DNA of 64,000 nucleotides from Flavobacterium psychroterrae. Lineage in GTDB: Bacteria > Bacteroidota > Bacteroidia > Flavobacteriales > Flavobacteriaceae. Below are positions 25,154 through 33,041 of the stretch, one piece after another; the first letter of the stretch is position 1, and each line of letters starts with the position of its first letter. Location of the stretch: the NCBI RefSeq assembly GCF_018380615.1, contig NZ_JAGYVZ010000001.1, forward strand, positions 279,723 to 343,722, in the 5' to 3' direction. The position numbers and the translations under genes are program-made. Under the pieces are notes generated by a model. It was given only the letters and a program-made list of their open reading frames with translations, was not told where the DNA came from and made no database searches.

Positions 25154-26089
25154 TTAAATTAATTTTGGTAATACCGCTTCAATTTTACTTCTTAAAGGCT
25201 CGTGTTGTTTTGGCAATTTCAAATTTGTTCCTAATTCTGCCAAAGGTTCATCAACTGTAAAACCTGGATTATCTGTTGCAATTTCAAAAAGAACACCGCC
25301 CGGTTCACGGAAATAAAGTGAATAAAAATAATCACGGTCAATTTTTGGCGTAATGCCTAAATTCTCGCTCATAATTCGTTCATGAAATGCCATCTGAATT
25401 TCTTCGTTCGCCACTCTAAACGCCACGTGATGATTAGTTCCTGCTGCATTTTGTCCGCTTGTTCCCGTTGGATTTTCTAATAAATCGATTATCGAAGCAT
25501 TTTCAACCGCAGTTGTCGCAAAACGGAATCTGTTTGCTTCTTGTGAAACCAATTCATAGCCAAAAATATCAGTCAGGATTTTAGCCGTTTTATCAATAGA
25601 TTGCAATGATAAAGTCGTGCTGTGAAATCCTTTTGTTGCCGCATCTTTCTTTACTTCTTCGGTTTCAAAAGCAATTCTGTTATCTGCTTTTTTCGGAATT
25701 ATCAAACTGATATTCAAACCATCAGGATCTGTAAATGGCAATAATGTTTCACCAAACCTTTCTGTTTGCTCTCCGAAATTTACATTATTTTTTTTGAATC
25801 TTTCTTGCCAGAATTCTAAACTTCCTTCCGGAACTGCATATCCAATTTCTGTGGCTTGTCCGTTTCCTATTTTTCCTTTTCCAATTCCTTCCCACGGAAA
25901 GAAAGTCAGGATTGTTCCCGGCGTTCCAAATTCGTCGCCGTAATAAAAATGATACGTTCCCGGATCATCAAAATTTACAGTTTTTTTGACCATTCTTAAA
26001 CCTAAAACTTTGGTATAGAAGCTGTAATTTGCTTGTGCGTTGCTTGCGATTGCTGTAATATGGTGCAATCCCTGAATTTTTTCTTTCAT
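25154..26089 (-). CDS. Ring-cleaving VOC dioxygenase, MhqO-like (copy 2)
   Basis: 311 residues, a paralog of the 23668-24615 gene along its whole length. Metal-binding His residues lie in GLHHITAIAS and TNHHVAFRVA, and the Glu ligand in GGVLFEIATDNPGF. It is followed by a GNAT gene after 10 bp. Its 5' region contains a (TTG)9 microsatellite 35-61 bp upstream of the ATG, which might influence expression. Upstream lies the sigma54 response regulator, separated by a strong palindromic terminator. Likely aromatic or quinone ring cleavage in the cytoplasm. Confidence 0.88.
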   Translation of the reverse strand: MKEKIQGLHHITAIASNAQANYSFYTKVLGLRMVKKTVNFDDPGTYHFYYGDEFGTPGTILTFFPWEGIGKGKIGNGQATEIGYAVPEGSLEFWQERFKKNNVNFGEQTERFGETLLPFTDPDGLNISLIIPKKADNRIAFETEEVKKDAATKGFHSTTLSLQSIDKTAKILTDIFGYELVSQEANRFRFATTAVENASIIDLLENPTGTSGQNAAGTNHHVAFRVANEEIQMAFHERIMSENLGITPKIDRDYFYSLYFREPGGVLFEIATDNPGFTVDEPLAELGTNLKLPKQHEPLRSKIEAVLPKLI

Positions 26090-26123
26090 GTTATTTATTT
26101 TTTAATGAGTTATGTTTTTGTTT

Positions 26124-26150
26124 TTGTTGTTGTTGTTGTTGTTGTTGTTG
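26124..26150. repeat. (TTG)9 microsatellite upstream of dioxygenase copy 2
   Basis: Nine uninterrupted TTG units (AAC on the coding strand of the dioxygenase), flanked by further T5G units. The tract ends 35 bp upstream of the ATG, so it is in the 5' untranslated or promoter region. A second, shorter TTG run lies at about 27667, inside the 3' end of the kinase gene (Gln repeat). Confidence 0.9.
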
Positions 26151-26230
26151 TTTTGTGTGTTTTTCTCTCGCAGATTGAGCAGATTGAGCAGATTTTTATT
26201 TAATGCTTTATTTTGTTGCGATTATTTTTT

Positions 26231-26266
26231 AACACATAGTCCCGATAGCTATCGGGACTATGTGTT
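26231..26266 (-). terminator. Perfect 36-bp palindrome, probable bidirectional terminator
   Basis: AACACATAGTCCCGATAG is followed immediately by its exact reverse complement, and T runs lie on both sides. It is 20 bp beyond the stop of the sigma54 response regulator. Its outer 9 bp (AACACATAG) equal the tips of family A elements, so it may be a minimal relative of them. Confidence 0.75.
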
Positions 26267-26285
26267 ATTTTTTATCACTTATTCT

Positions 26286-27653
26286 TTAAAAATATCCTTG
26301 TTTGATTTTTAGTTTTTTGATTTTTGAGAATAAAGTCGACGGTGATATTTTTAATAATTCGGCGGCACCTCCTGCTCCGTAAACTTTACCATTGCAAAGA
26401 CTTAAAGCATTCATAATGTGTTCGCGCTCCATATCTTCCATCGATAAAATTCCGTTTTCAGCTTCTTTTTTTATTGTTGGGAAATCTTGCAGAATATCAA
26501 ATTCTTCAATTTCATTTCCTGTTGCAAGTAAAACACTGCGTTCTATTAAATGTTCTAATTCCCTAATATTTCCCGGCCAGTTGTAATCGTGTAATTGTTG
26601 TAAGGCTTTCGCCGAAATTGTATCAATACTACGTTTGGATTTTAAAGCATATTTCTGAAGAAAATAATTTGCCAGATCGTCCAGATCTTCTTTACGATCG
26701 CGCAAAGGAGGTAATTCTAGCGGAAAAACATTCAATCGATAATATAAATCTAATCTGAATCGTCCCTCGGCAACTTCAGACGGAAGACATCTGTTTGTGG
26801 CAGCAATGATTCTCACATTCAGTTTAATTGTTGCTTCTCCGCCTAACCGTTCAATTTCTTTTTCCTGCAAAACCCTCAATAATTTAACTTGTGAATCTAA
26901 GGGCAATTCTCCTATTTCGTCCAGAAAAATAGTTCCTCCGTTCGCTTGTTCAAACTTGCCAATTCTTAAACTATCTGCTCCGGTAAAAGCGCCGCGTTCA
27001 TGTCCAAATAATTCTGATTCTATCAATGATTCCGGTAATGCCGCACAATTTACAACGACTAAAGGTTTGGTATTATTTGCCGATAAGGAATGAATTAAAT
27101 GCGCGATTTTCTCTTTTCCTGTTCCGCTTTCTCCTAAAATCATAACCGAAGTTTCTGTTGGGGCAACAATTTCGATTTTGTGTATTAAATCAAGAAGTTT
27201 TTGGTTTTTACCAATAATCTCCAGATTCTTATTTTCTTTTAAAGATGTTTTTTTAGGAACATTTTCTAATGCATTTCCTTTTTCAAAATTGTATTTGTAA
27301 CGTGCAATATCAAGCATTACAAACAAATCACGTTCACGAAAAGGTTTTACTAAAAACCCGTAAGGCTGGGTTTCTTTTACGGCATTTAAAATAGAATGAT
27401 TGGTGTTTGCCGAAATATATAAAAACGGAATTTTCTTTTTTTCGAGTTCCCACGCAAGGTCAATTCCCGTAAGATCGCCTTTCAGGATAATATCCAGTAA
27501 AACCCAATTAGGCTTTTGGGTATCAATTAAAACACGAGCGTCTTCAACAGATGCGGCAATTCCGCAAACTTCATAGCCGGCTTTTATCAGAATAATTTTG
27601 AGATCATTCGCAACAATAAATTCGTCTTCGACTATTAATATTTTCTCGCTCAT
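26286..27653 (-). CDS. Sigma54-dependent response regulator (NtrC-type) with PdtaR-like receiver
   Basis: 455 residues from the ATG at 27653 (MSEKILIVEDE); a TTG two codons upstream is less likely. The receiver domain has an acidic pair in VEDEF, phosphoacceptor Asp54 in VLLDIIL, and Lys in FLVKPF. Its sequence resembles receivers paired with HisKA_2 kinases. The AAA+ domain has GESGTGKE, the intact GAFTGA loop and FLDEIGELP. The Fis-type HTH (GGAAELLKISPSTLFSKIKKL) is close to that of the activator at 21040-22620. It sits 11 bp after the HisKA_2 kinase gene, its likely partner, and precedes the dioxygenase genes. Confidence 0.93.
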   Translation of the reverse strand: MSEKILIVEDEFIVANDLKIILIKAGYEVCGIAASVEDARVLIDTQKPNWVLLDIILKGDLTGIDLAWELEKKKIPFLYISANTNHSILNAVKETQPYGFLVKPFRERDLFVMLDIARYKYNFEKGNALENVPKKTSLKENKNLEIIGKNQKLLDLIHKIEIVAPTETSVMILGESGTGKEKIAHLIHSLSANNTKPLVVVNCAALPESLIESELFGHERGAFTGADSLRIGKFEQANGGTIFLDEIGELPLDSQVKLLRVLQEKEIERLGGEATIKLNVRIIAATNRCLPSEVAEGRFRLDLYYRLNVFPLELPPLRDRKEDLDDLANYFLQKYALKSKRSIDTISAKALQQLHDYNWPGNIRELEHLIERSVLLATGNEIEEFDILQDFPTIKKEAENGILSMEDMEREHIMNALSLCNGKVYGAGGAAELLKISPSTLFSKIKKLKIKQGYF

Positions 27654-27664
27654 TTTCAATCTTC

Positions 27665-28840
27665 TTATTGTTGTTGTTGTGTTTTATTTTTTGCCTTAAA
27701 ATTAATGGTAATCGTGAGACCGTTTTTACTTTCGATATTGAATGTTCCATCCACCTGAGAACTCAAACCGTGCATTAAATTCATTCCCAATGAGTTTCGG
27801 TTTTTCAGTTCAAAATGATCCGGAACGCCAACCCCATTATCCGAAATGATCAATTGATACATTTCATCTTCAATTTTTTTTAATCTGATGTTTACTTCGC
27901 CCTGAACCGTTTCAGGATACGCATATTTGATGGCATTGATAATGGCTTCGTTTAAGATTAATCCTAACGGAATCGCCTTTGAAATATCTAAATCCACACA
28001 TTCTATATCCAGTTTATAGGATATTTTTTTATCGGTATTAAAAACTCCTTTTAAATAATTGACGAGTTCCGGAATGTACCAGCACATGTCGATTATTTCC
28101 AGATTTTCGCTCTCGTATATTTTTTGATAAATGAGCGACATCGCATTCATTCTGTGCTGACTGTCTTGTATCGCCAAAAGCGCATCTTTGTTTTCAAGAT
28201 AAGCCGATTGTGTGTTTAAAAGACTGATCACGATTTGTAAATTGTTTTTTACCCGATGATGCAATTCCTTCAAAAGCCATTCTTTTTCAGCATATAATTT
28301 GTTTAAAGCTTCATTGCGTTTGCCAATTTCGTTGTCTTTTGATTGTAAAATCTGATGGCTCTTCTTTTTACTTTTTTTAAGTCGAAATAACAATCCCAAA
28401 ATTATAAATAGTAATCCTGAAATTACTATAAAATCGTATCTAATTCTGGTAACATTCTGAGTGTTTGTATTGGCTTGCGACGTATTTTGGGTTTTAAAAT
28501 CAGCTGAGAAATTTTTTAATTTAAAGAAAGAAATTCTCTTGTAATTTATGGCATTATTAATTGTCTTTAAGCCAAATTGTAAGTGCTGAATTGTACTGAA
28601 ATACTTTTTTTTGAAGCTATCTGATCGTCGTTTTATATTTTGAAAATCTAAAAAATGAAAAAATTGAAAAGTGGCTATAACTGTTTTTTCAGAATACGAG
28701 ATTTCTTGCGTCAATTTTGAATTTACAATATTGATTCCCTGATTTTTGTCTTGCATCAATAAGTTTTGATTGGTGATGAACAGCAAAATCACGAACCAAA
28801 AATGAAGCTGAAATTCTTTGAAATAGCATTCTTTATACAT
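27665..28840 (-). CDS. HisKA_2-type sensor histidine kinase
   Basis: 391 residues from the ATG at 28840; the in-frame TTG at 28861 would add seven residues. A hydrophobic segment lies at about 10-27 and a second membrane helix at about 145-165 (FIVISGLLFIILGLLFRL), enclosing a ~110-residue periplasmic region of unknown fold. The kinase core has LLKELHHRVKNNLQIVISLL with His194 and a HATPase domain (LILNEAIINAIKYAYP, DNGVGVPDH). The C-terminus ends in a Gln run. HisKA_2 kinases usually pair with PdtaR-like receivers, and the next gene begins with such a receiver. Signal unknown. Confidence 0.9.
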   Translation of the reverse strand: MYKECYFKEFQLHFWFVILLFITNQNLLMQDKNQGINIVNSKLTQEISYSEKTVIATFQFFHFLDFQNIKRRSDSFKKKYFSTIQHLQFGLKTINNAINYKRISFFKLKNFSADFKTQNTSQANTNTQNVTRIRYDFIVISGLLFIILGLLFRLKKSKKKSHQILQSKDNEIGKRNEALNKLYAEKEWLLKELHHRVKNNLQIVISLLNTQSAYLENKDALLAIQDSQHRMNAMSLIYQKIYESENLEIIDMCWYIPELVNYLKGVFNTDKKISYKLDIECVDLDISKAIPLGLILNEAIINAIKYAYPETVQGEVNIRLKKIEDEMYQLIISDNGVGVPDHFELKNRNSLGMNLMHGLSSQVDGTFNIESKNGLTITINFKAKNKTQQQQ

Positions 28841-28862
28841 AAGCGCAACTTTTTTGATCAAC

Positions 28863-29546
28863 TCATCCTTTAGATTCTACTTTTACATTTTTATTTTTGA
28901 AATAGCAAAAAATCATAAAAATTCCGGGAATCAAAACGGGAACTAAACCCCAATTTTTACCTGCAATCGCGCCTAAAAAACATCCTGATAAAAATCCTCC
29001 AATGGTTACAAATTGCTTTTTAAAACTCAACTGACTGTTTGAATCCTTAAATTTTGATTTTAATAGAATCCCAATATCAAGAGCAGCCTGAGTCACATTT
29101 CCGGTCATCATGGTTGTTGGTCCGTGGGTTTCTTTACTGAAAATTTTTCCAAAAGCATTCTGCAATCCCATGGCAAAAACAATTAACATTGCTACGATAT
29201 ACATGGTCCATAAACTATCCATTTTAAGGTAATGAAACCCAATTGCCAATATGCCGCTTAGGGTCAAAATACAACCTTCCCAGAATAATATTCTATACTT
29301 CAGGCTGGATTTTGAGGCGATATATCCGCCACAAATAACCGAAATAATGAATATTGGGAACGTTAATAATTTGATCCACGCATACACGTCATTTCCGTTA
29401 ATTACCTGATACGCAAATACAATAAAGTTGCCCGTAACGTGTGCCGAAAATAAAGTATCTGCCGCGACAAAGGTTAATGTGTCGCAAAATCCTGCTATAC
29501 AGGTAAGTAATAATGTAATGTACCAAATGCTTTTAGACTGCTCCAT
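28863..29546 (-). CDS. DUF1275 (YoaK-like) membrane protein
   Basis: About 227 residues from the ATG at 29546, 5 bp after the dps stop; an upstream in-frame GTG would overlap dps. Six hydrophobic helices are visible, with family features ITLLLTCIAGFCDTLTFV near the start, FSAHVTGNFIVFAYQV and GLQNAFGKIF. DUF1275 proteins are presumed transporters of unknown substrate. The 5-bp spacer suggests cotranscription with the dps remnant. Confidence 0.9.
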   Translation of the reverse strand: MEQSKSIWYITLLLTCIAGFCDTLTFVAADTLFSAHVTGNFIVFAYQVINGNDVYAWIKLLTFPIFIISVICGGYIASKSSLKYRILFWEGCILTLSGILAIGFHYLKMDSLWTMYIVAMLIVFAMGLQNAFGKIFSKETHGPTTMMTGNVTQAALDIGILLKSKFKDSNSQLSFKKQFVTIGGFLSGCFLGAIAGKNWGLVPVLIPGIFMIFCYFKNKNVKVESKG

Positions 29547-29551
29547 AATTT

Positions 29552-30025
29552 TTATCTTAAATGTGAACGTAACATCCACGCCATTTTTTCGTACGTTTCC
29601 ATCAATCCGGTAATATAATCGCTTGTTCCTAAATCGTGATAATCATTAGCGTAAACTGAGATATTTTCACGTAAGTGCATAATAATGCTTTCGTGATCGA
29701 TAAGTAATTCTTTGATGAATCCTTTGCTGTCATTTTTTATTTCTATTTGCTCAGAAAGATGTGTTAATTGCAAAAATTCCTTTAAAGTTGCGGGTGCATA
29801 ATGTCCTAACATTCTGATTCGTTCTGCAACTCCGTCAATAACTTCATCTAATTCAGTGTATTGTGCTTCAAAAAATAAATGTTTGTTATAGAAATCATCA
29901 CCTTCTACGTTCCAGTGTGATTTTCTGGTTTTGGTATATAAAATAAATTCATCTGCCAGAATTTGACATAGTTAATTTACGACTTTTGAGATGTTTTCCT
30001 GTTTGATTCCAATTTGAGTTTCCAT
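29552..30025 (-). pseudogene. dps: dps-like ferritin gene interrupted by an in-frame TAA at codon 18
   Basis: From the ATG at 30025 one frame runs to the stop at 29552, 157 codons, the normal Dps length. The only interruption is TAA at 29974-29972 (codon 18), where the family has a coding residue between VVN and the LCQILADEF helix. The rest is intact: HWNVEGDDFYNKH has the ferroxidase His and Asp/Glu ligands, and YTELDEVIDGVAERI and LGHYAPATL are family motifs. Dps binds DNA and stores iron during oxidative stress. A single base change would restore the frame. Options are a real nonsense mutation, a sequencing error, or restart further in; no ATG precedes residue ~72, so restart would delete the ferroxidase ligands. 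Confidence 0.85.
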
Positions 30026-30075
30026 GATTTTATTGAGTTTTATAATAATTTAAAGTAACGTGGCGTATAATTTTT

Positions 30076-30209
30076 AAACACATAGAAACATAGATTAGTT
30101 TGCAACCAAAAGGCGTTTCACTTGCATTAATTCACATAGCTATGTGTGGAAACTAGTTTCTTTTTTGCTCTTTTTTGAAACAATAAAAAAACTATGTTTC
30201 TATGTGTTT
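30076..30209. repeat. Family A palindromic element, copy 1
   Basis: Exact 18-bp inverted ends AAACACATAGAAACATAG and CTATGTTTCTATGTGTTT enclose a 98-bp core with AAGGCGTTTCACTTGCATTA and CACATAGCTATGTG. It fills the spacer between the DoxX gene and dps. Confidence 0.88.
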
Positions 30210-30215
30210 AAAAAA

Positions 30216-30644
30216 TCACATGCAATGATTTAAAATATAATGATCTAATGAATAAGTTCCTGCGCCTAATGCTAATAAAAACAACAATACGACAGTATAG
30301 ATGTACGGAACATCGCGTACTTCAAGAGAATCTTTTCTATGCACTACAAAATATCCTACGGCTGTAACGCCTATTGTTGGTAAAAGAAACAAGCGTGTTC
30401 CTAAACCCAAAACCAGAAAAAAAGGCACAACAGTATCTGAAAATGCGGCTACAAAACCATTTAGTTTTTCGGGCAAATGAAACGGATTGGGCAAATGTTC
30501 GCGTTCTCCGTTTTCTACCCTGAATTTTTTCATGCCATGAACCCTGAAAAGTTCTACGGCAACTAAAACCCTAAAAAGTAATAAAGCGATATTATTAAAG
30601 TCAGATCCGGCATCTGAAAAAAGCAGTAAATTAATTATTTCCAT
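30216..30644 (-). CDS. DoxX-family membrane protein
   Basis: 142 residues with four hydrophobic helices. The start LLLFRVLVAVELFRVHGMKKF is the conserved first helix and H-G-x-x-K motif of DoxX-like proteins, followed by VAAFSDTVVPFFLVLGLGTRL and a last helix TVVLLFLLALGAGTYSLDHY. These are small inner-membrane proteins sometimes tied to quinone or redox chemistry; function is not established here. It starts 12 bp downstream of the amidohydrolase gene and is probably in its operon. Confidence 0.85.
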   Translation of the reverse strand: MEIINLLLFSDAGSDFNNIALLLFRVLVAVELFRVHGMKKFRVENGEREHLPNPFHLPEKLNGFVAAFSDTVVPFFLVLGLGTRLFLLPTIGVTAVGYFVVHRKDSLEVRDVPYIYTVVLLFLLALGAGTYSLDHYILNHCM

Positions 30645-30656
30645 TTTATTTATATA

Positions 30657-32552
30657 TTAAAAAGCAAAACATGAACATCCTAAAGCTCCCCAAAAAGCAT
30701 TGTAATTGTTTACGGGAATATTGCTCAGCCGCGCCGCATTATGATCATGCGCATGAACATCACAACTTCCGGAGCAGCAATGAATTTGAGATGCCGCGTT
30801 ATTTATTGCTGATTTTGATTTGTTTAATTTCAAATCAATGGCACTTTTATTGTGCGATTCGGCGTGATAATATCCGTTGTAAATATTGGTTGGCGACCAA
30901 TCCGGAAGTATTGGGATTGATGGCGGTGAAAACGAAGAGAAATCGCCTTTTGCGTACACAATTTTACCATCGACAACGGTCAAAACCGATTCTATATTTT
31001 TGATATCTTCATCTTCTATAGTAAAATAATCACGATCCAGAACGACAAGATCTGCCAGCATTCCGGTTTGAATATCTCCTTTTTTATTTTGTTCCTGCGA
31101 AAACCAGGCACTTCCCTTTGTATATAGTTCCAGAGCGGTTGCACGGTTCAAACGGCTTTCATTATACAATTGCAATCCTCCAACGGTTTTTCCGGCTGTA
31201 AGCCAATACATTGAAACCCACGGATTGTAACTGCTCACGCGCGTTGCATCGGAACCTCCGCCTACGGGAACTTCCATTTCAAGCATTTTCTTGATTGGCG
31301 GTGTGTTTTCGGCAGCTTTTGCGCCGTAACGATCTGTAAAATATTCACCTTGATATGCCATTCGGCTTTGAATTGCAATTCCGCCACCAAGCGCTTTTAC
31401 TCTTTCAATATTGCGTTCGTCAATGGTTTCGGCGTGATCAAAAATCCACGGTAAATCGTTAAACGGAATTTCTTTGTTTACTTTTTCGAATACATTCAGG
31501 AATCTTGTAATGCTTTCATTATAAGTCGCATGAAGTCTGAAAGGCCAGCGATTTGCCACTAATAACCGAATCACTTTTTCTAATTCATCCTCCATATGTT
31601 CCGGAAGATCAGGTCTTGGCTGCAAGAAATCTTCAAAATCTGCTGCCGAAAAAACCAGCATTTCCCCCGCTCCGTTATGGCGGTACATATCATCGCCCTG
31701 ATATAATTTTACTTCCTGAATCCATTCGTCAAAATCTTCAAATTCTTGTTTTGGGCGTTGCGTGAATAGATTATAAGCGATTCTAACGGTCAATTGCTGT
31801 TTCTCATTCAATTCATTTACAACCTTATAATCGTCAGGATAATTCTGGAATCCACCTCCGGCATCGATCACGCTTGTGATCCCAAAACGGTTGAGTTCCT
31901 TCATATAATGACGCGTTGAATTGATTTGATGTTCGTAAGAAAGTTTAGGTCCTTTTGCTAATGTCGAATACAAAATCATGGCGTTTGGCGATGCAATAAT
32001 CAAACCTGTTGGTTCGCCTTTTGTATCTTTCTGGATTATTCCTCCAGCCGGCGCGGGTGTATCTTTAGTAAAACCTATTACTTGTAATGCTGCACGATTC
32101 AGGAATGCGCGATCGTATAAATGCAGAATAAAAACGGGAGTTTCGGGCGCAATTGCATTGATTTCGTCAAGAGTTGGCATTCGTCTTTCGGCAAACTGAA
32201 ACTCAGACCAGCCTCCTACTACACGCACCCATTGCGGCGATGGTGTTCTATCAACCTGTTCTTTCAACATTCGCATTGCATCTGCTAACGAAGGAACACC
32301 ATCCCAGCGCAATTCAAGGTTATAATTTAATCCGCCGCGAATTAAATGAATGTGCGAATCATTTATTCCGGGAACAACTCTTTTTTGGTGTAGATCAATC
32401 AGTTTTGTCTCCGGCTGATTGTATTCTAAAATTTCAGCATCACTGCCAACTGCAATAAATTTACCATCTTTTATGGCAACCGCCGTAGCCGTTTTATTGA
32501 TTGCGGTGAAAGAATGAATTTTTCCGTTGAATAAAATAATATCTGCTTTCAT
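30657..32552 (-). CDS. YtcJ-like amidohydrolase with a Cys/His-rich C-terminal tail
   Basis: 631 residues from the ATG at 32552 (MKADIILFNGKIHSF); an alternative upstream start at 32630 adds 26 residues with no family match. The amidohydrolase_3 features are a beta-sandwich start, metal-binding His pair in NDSHIHL, HAETIDERN with further His, GGGSDATRV, and the GDIQTGMLADLVVLDRD end. About 70 residues follow that are not typical of the family: they hold a Cys/His-rich cluster CCSGSCDVHAHDHN and end in GALGCSCFAF. The cytoplasmic enzyme would hydrolyse an amide or similar bond; substrate unknown. It heads a minus-strand operon with DoxX. Confidence 0.88.
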   Translation of the reverse strand: MKADIILFNGKIHSFTAINKTATAVAIKDGKFIAVGSDAEILEYNQPETKLIDLHQKRVVPGINDSHIHLIRGGLNYNLELRWDGVPSLADAMRMLKEQVDRTPSPQWVRVVGGWSEFQFAERRMPTLDEINAIAPETPVFILHLYDRAFLNRAALQVIGFTKDTPAPAGGIIQKDTKGEPTGLIIASPNAMILYSTLAKGPKLSYEHQINSTRHYMKELNRFGITSVIDAGGGFQNYPDDYKVVNELNEKQQLTVRIAYNLFTQRPKQEFEDFDEWIQEVKLYQGDDMYRHNGAGEMLVFSAADFEDFLQPRPDLPEHMEDELEKVIRLLVANRWPFRLHATYNESITRFLNVFEKVNKEIPFNDLPWIFDHAETIDERNIERVKALGGGIAIQSRMAYQGEYFTDRYGAKAAENTPPIKKMLEMEVPVGGGSDATRVSSYNPWVSMYWLTAGKTVGGLQLYNESRLNRATALELYTKGSAWFSQEQNKKGDIQTGMLADLVVLDRDYFTIEDEDIKNIESVLTVVDGKIVYAKGDFSSFSPPSIPILPDWSPTNIYNGYYHAESHNKSAIDLKLNKSKSAINNAASQIHCCSGSCDVHAHDHNAARLSNIPVNNYNAFWGALGCSCFAF

Positions 32553-32921
32553 ATTAAAATTCTTAGTTGATTGTTTTTGTCTTTGGCAATCTAAAAATGT
32601 ATTCTTCGATTGTATTTTTACCGTTTGCAATAAAGATACCTAAAAATTCAAGTCGTTATATGACAAGCTTTTTCGTGTTTTTGTACTGATTTGCTTTTAC
32701 GATATATCGTTAATTTATGATTGCTTTTATTATATAAAGAAATTTATTAAAAATCCTGTTTCTATTATCAAATATGGCTTTCGCCGAGGTTTAAGCTTTG
32801 TATTTACTTAAAAAACAAACTTCATTTTTACCAATTCTTCACTTTTTTTGCTTCTGAAATATATAAAATATAATTGTGCTGAGTTTATTGCTTCAGTAAC
32901 TTTTTTAAATAAAAAATGACC

Positions 32922-32929
32922 TAGCTTTG
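32922..32929 (+). promoter_or_regulatory. Possible Bacteroidetes -7 box (TAGCTTTG) in a 489-bp divergent gap
   Basis: TAGCTTTG fits the TAnnTTTG consensus; T-rich sequence ~20 bp upstream could act as the -33 element. It lies ~110 bp upstream of the first TPR kinase. The rest of 32553-33041 is A/T-rich and shows only a small perfect palindrome ACGATATATCGT at 32699-32710. Confidence 0.35.
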
Positions 32930-33041
32930 CTTCCTTATATTTTGACACTATTTAAGGAAACAACCTCATTTTACTTAATCCCGAATTCACATTTTTTCAA
33001 ATTAATGATCTGAAATAATTTTAAATTCAATTCTATTTTTT

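Noticed and set aside
32699..32710. Perfect palindrome ACGATATATCGT as an operator.
   Set aside because: A 12-bp AT-rich palindrome is expected by chance in this composition, and no regulator or second site supports it.
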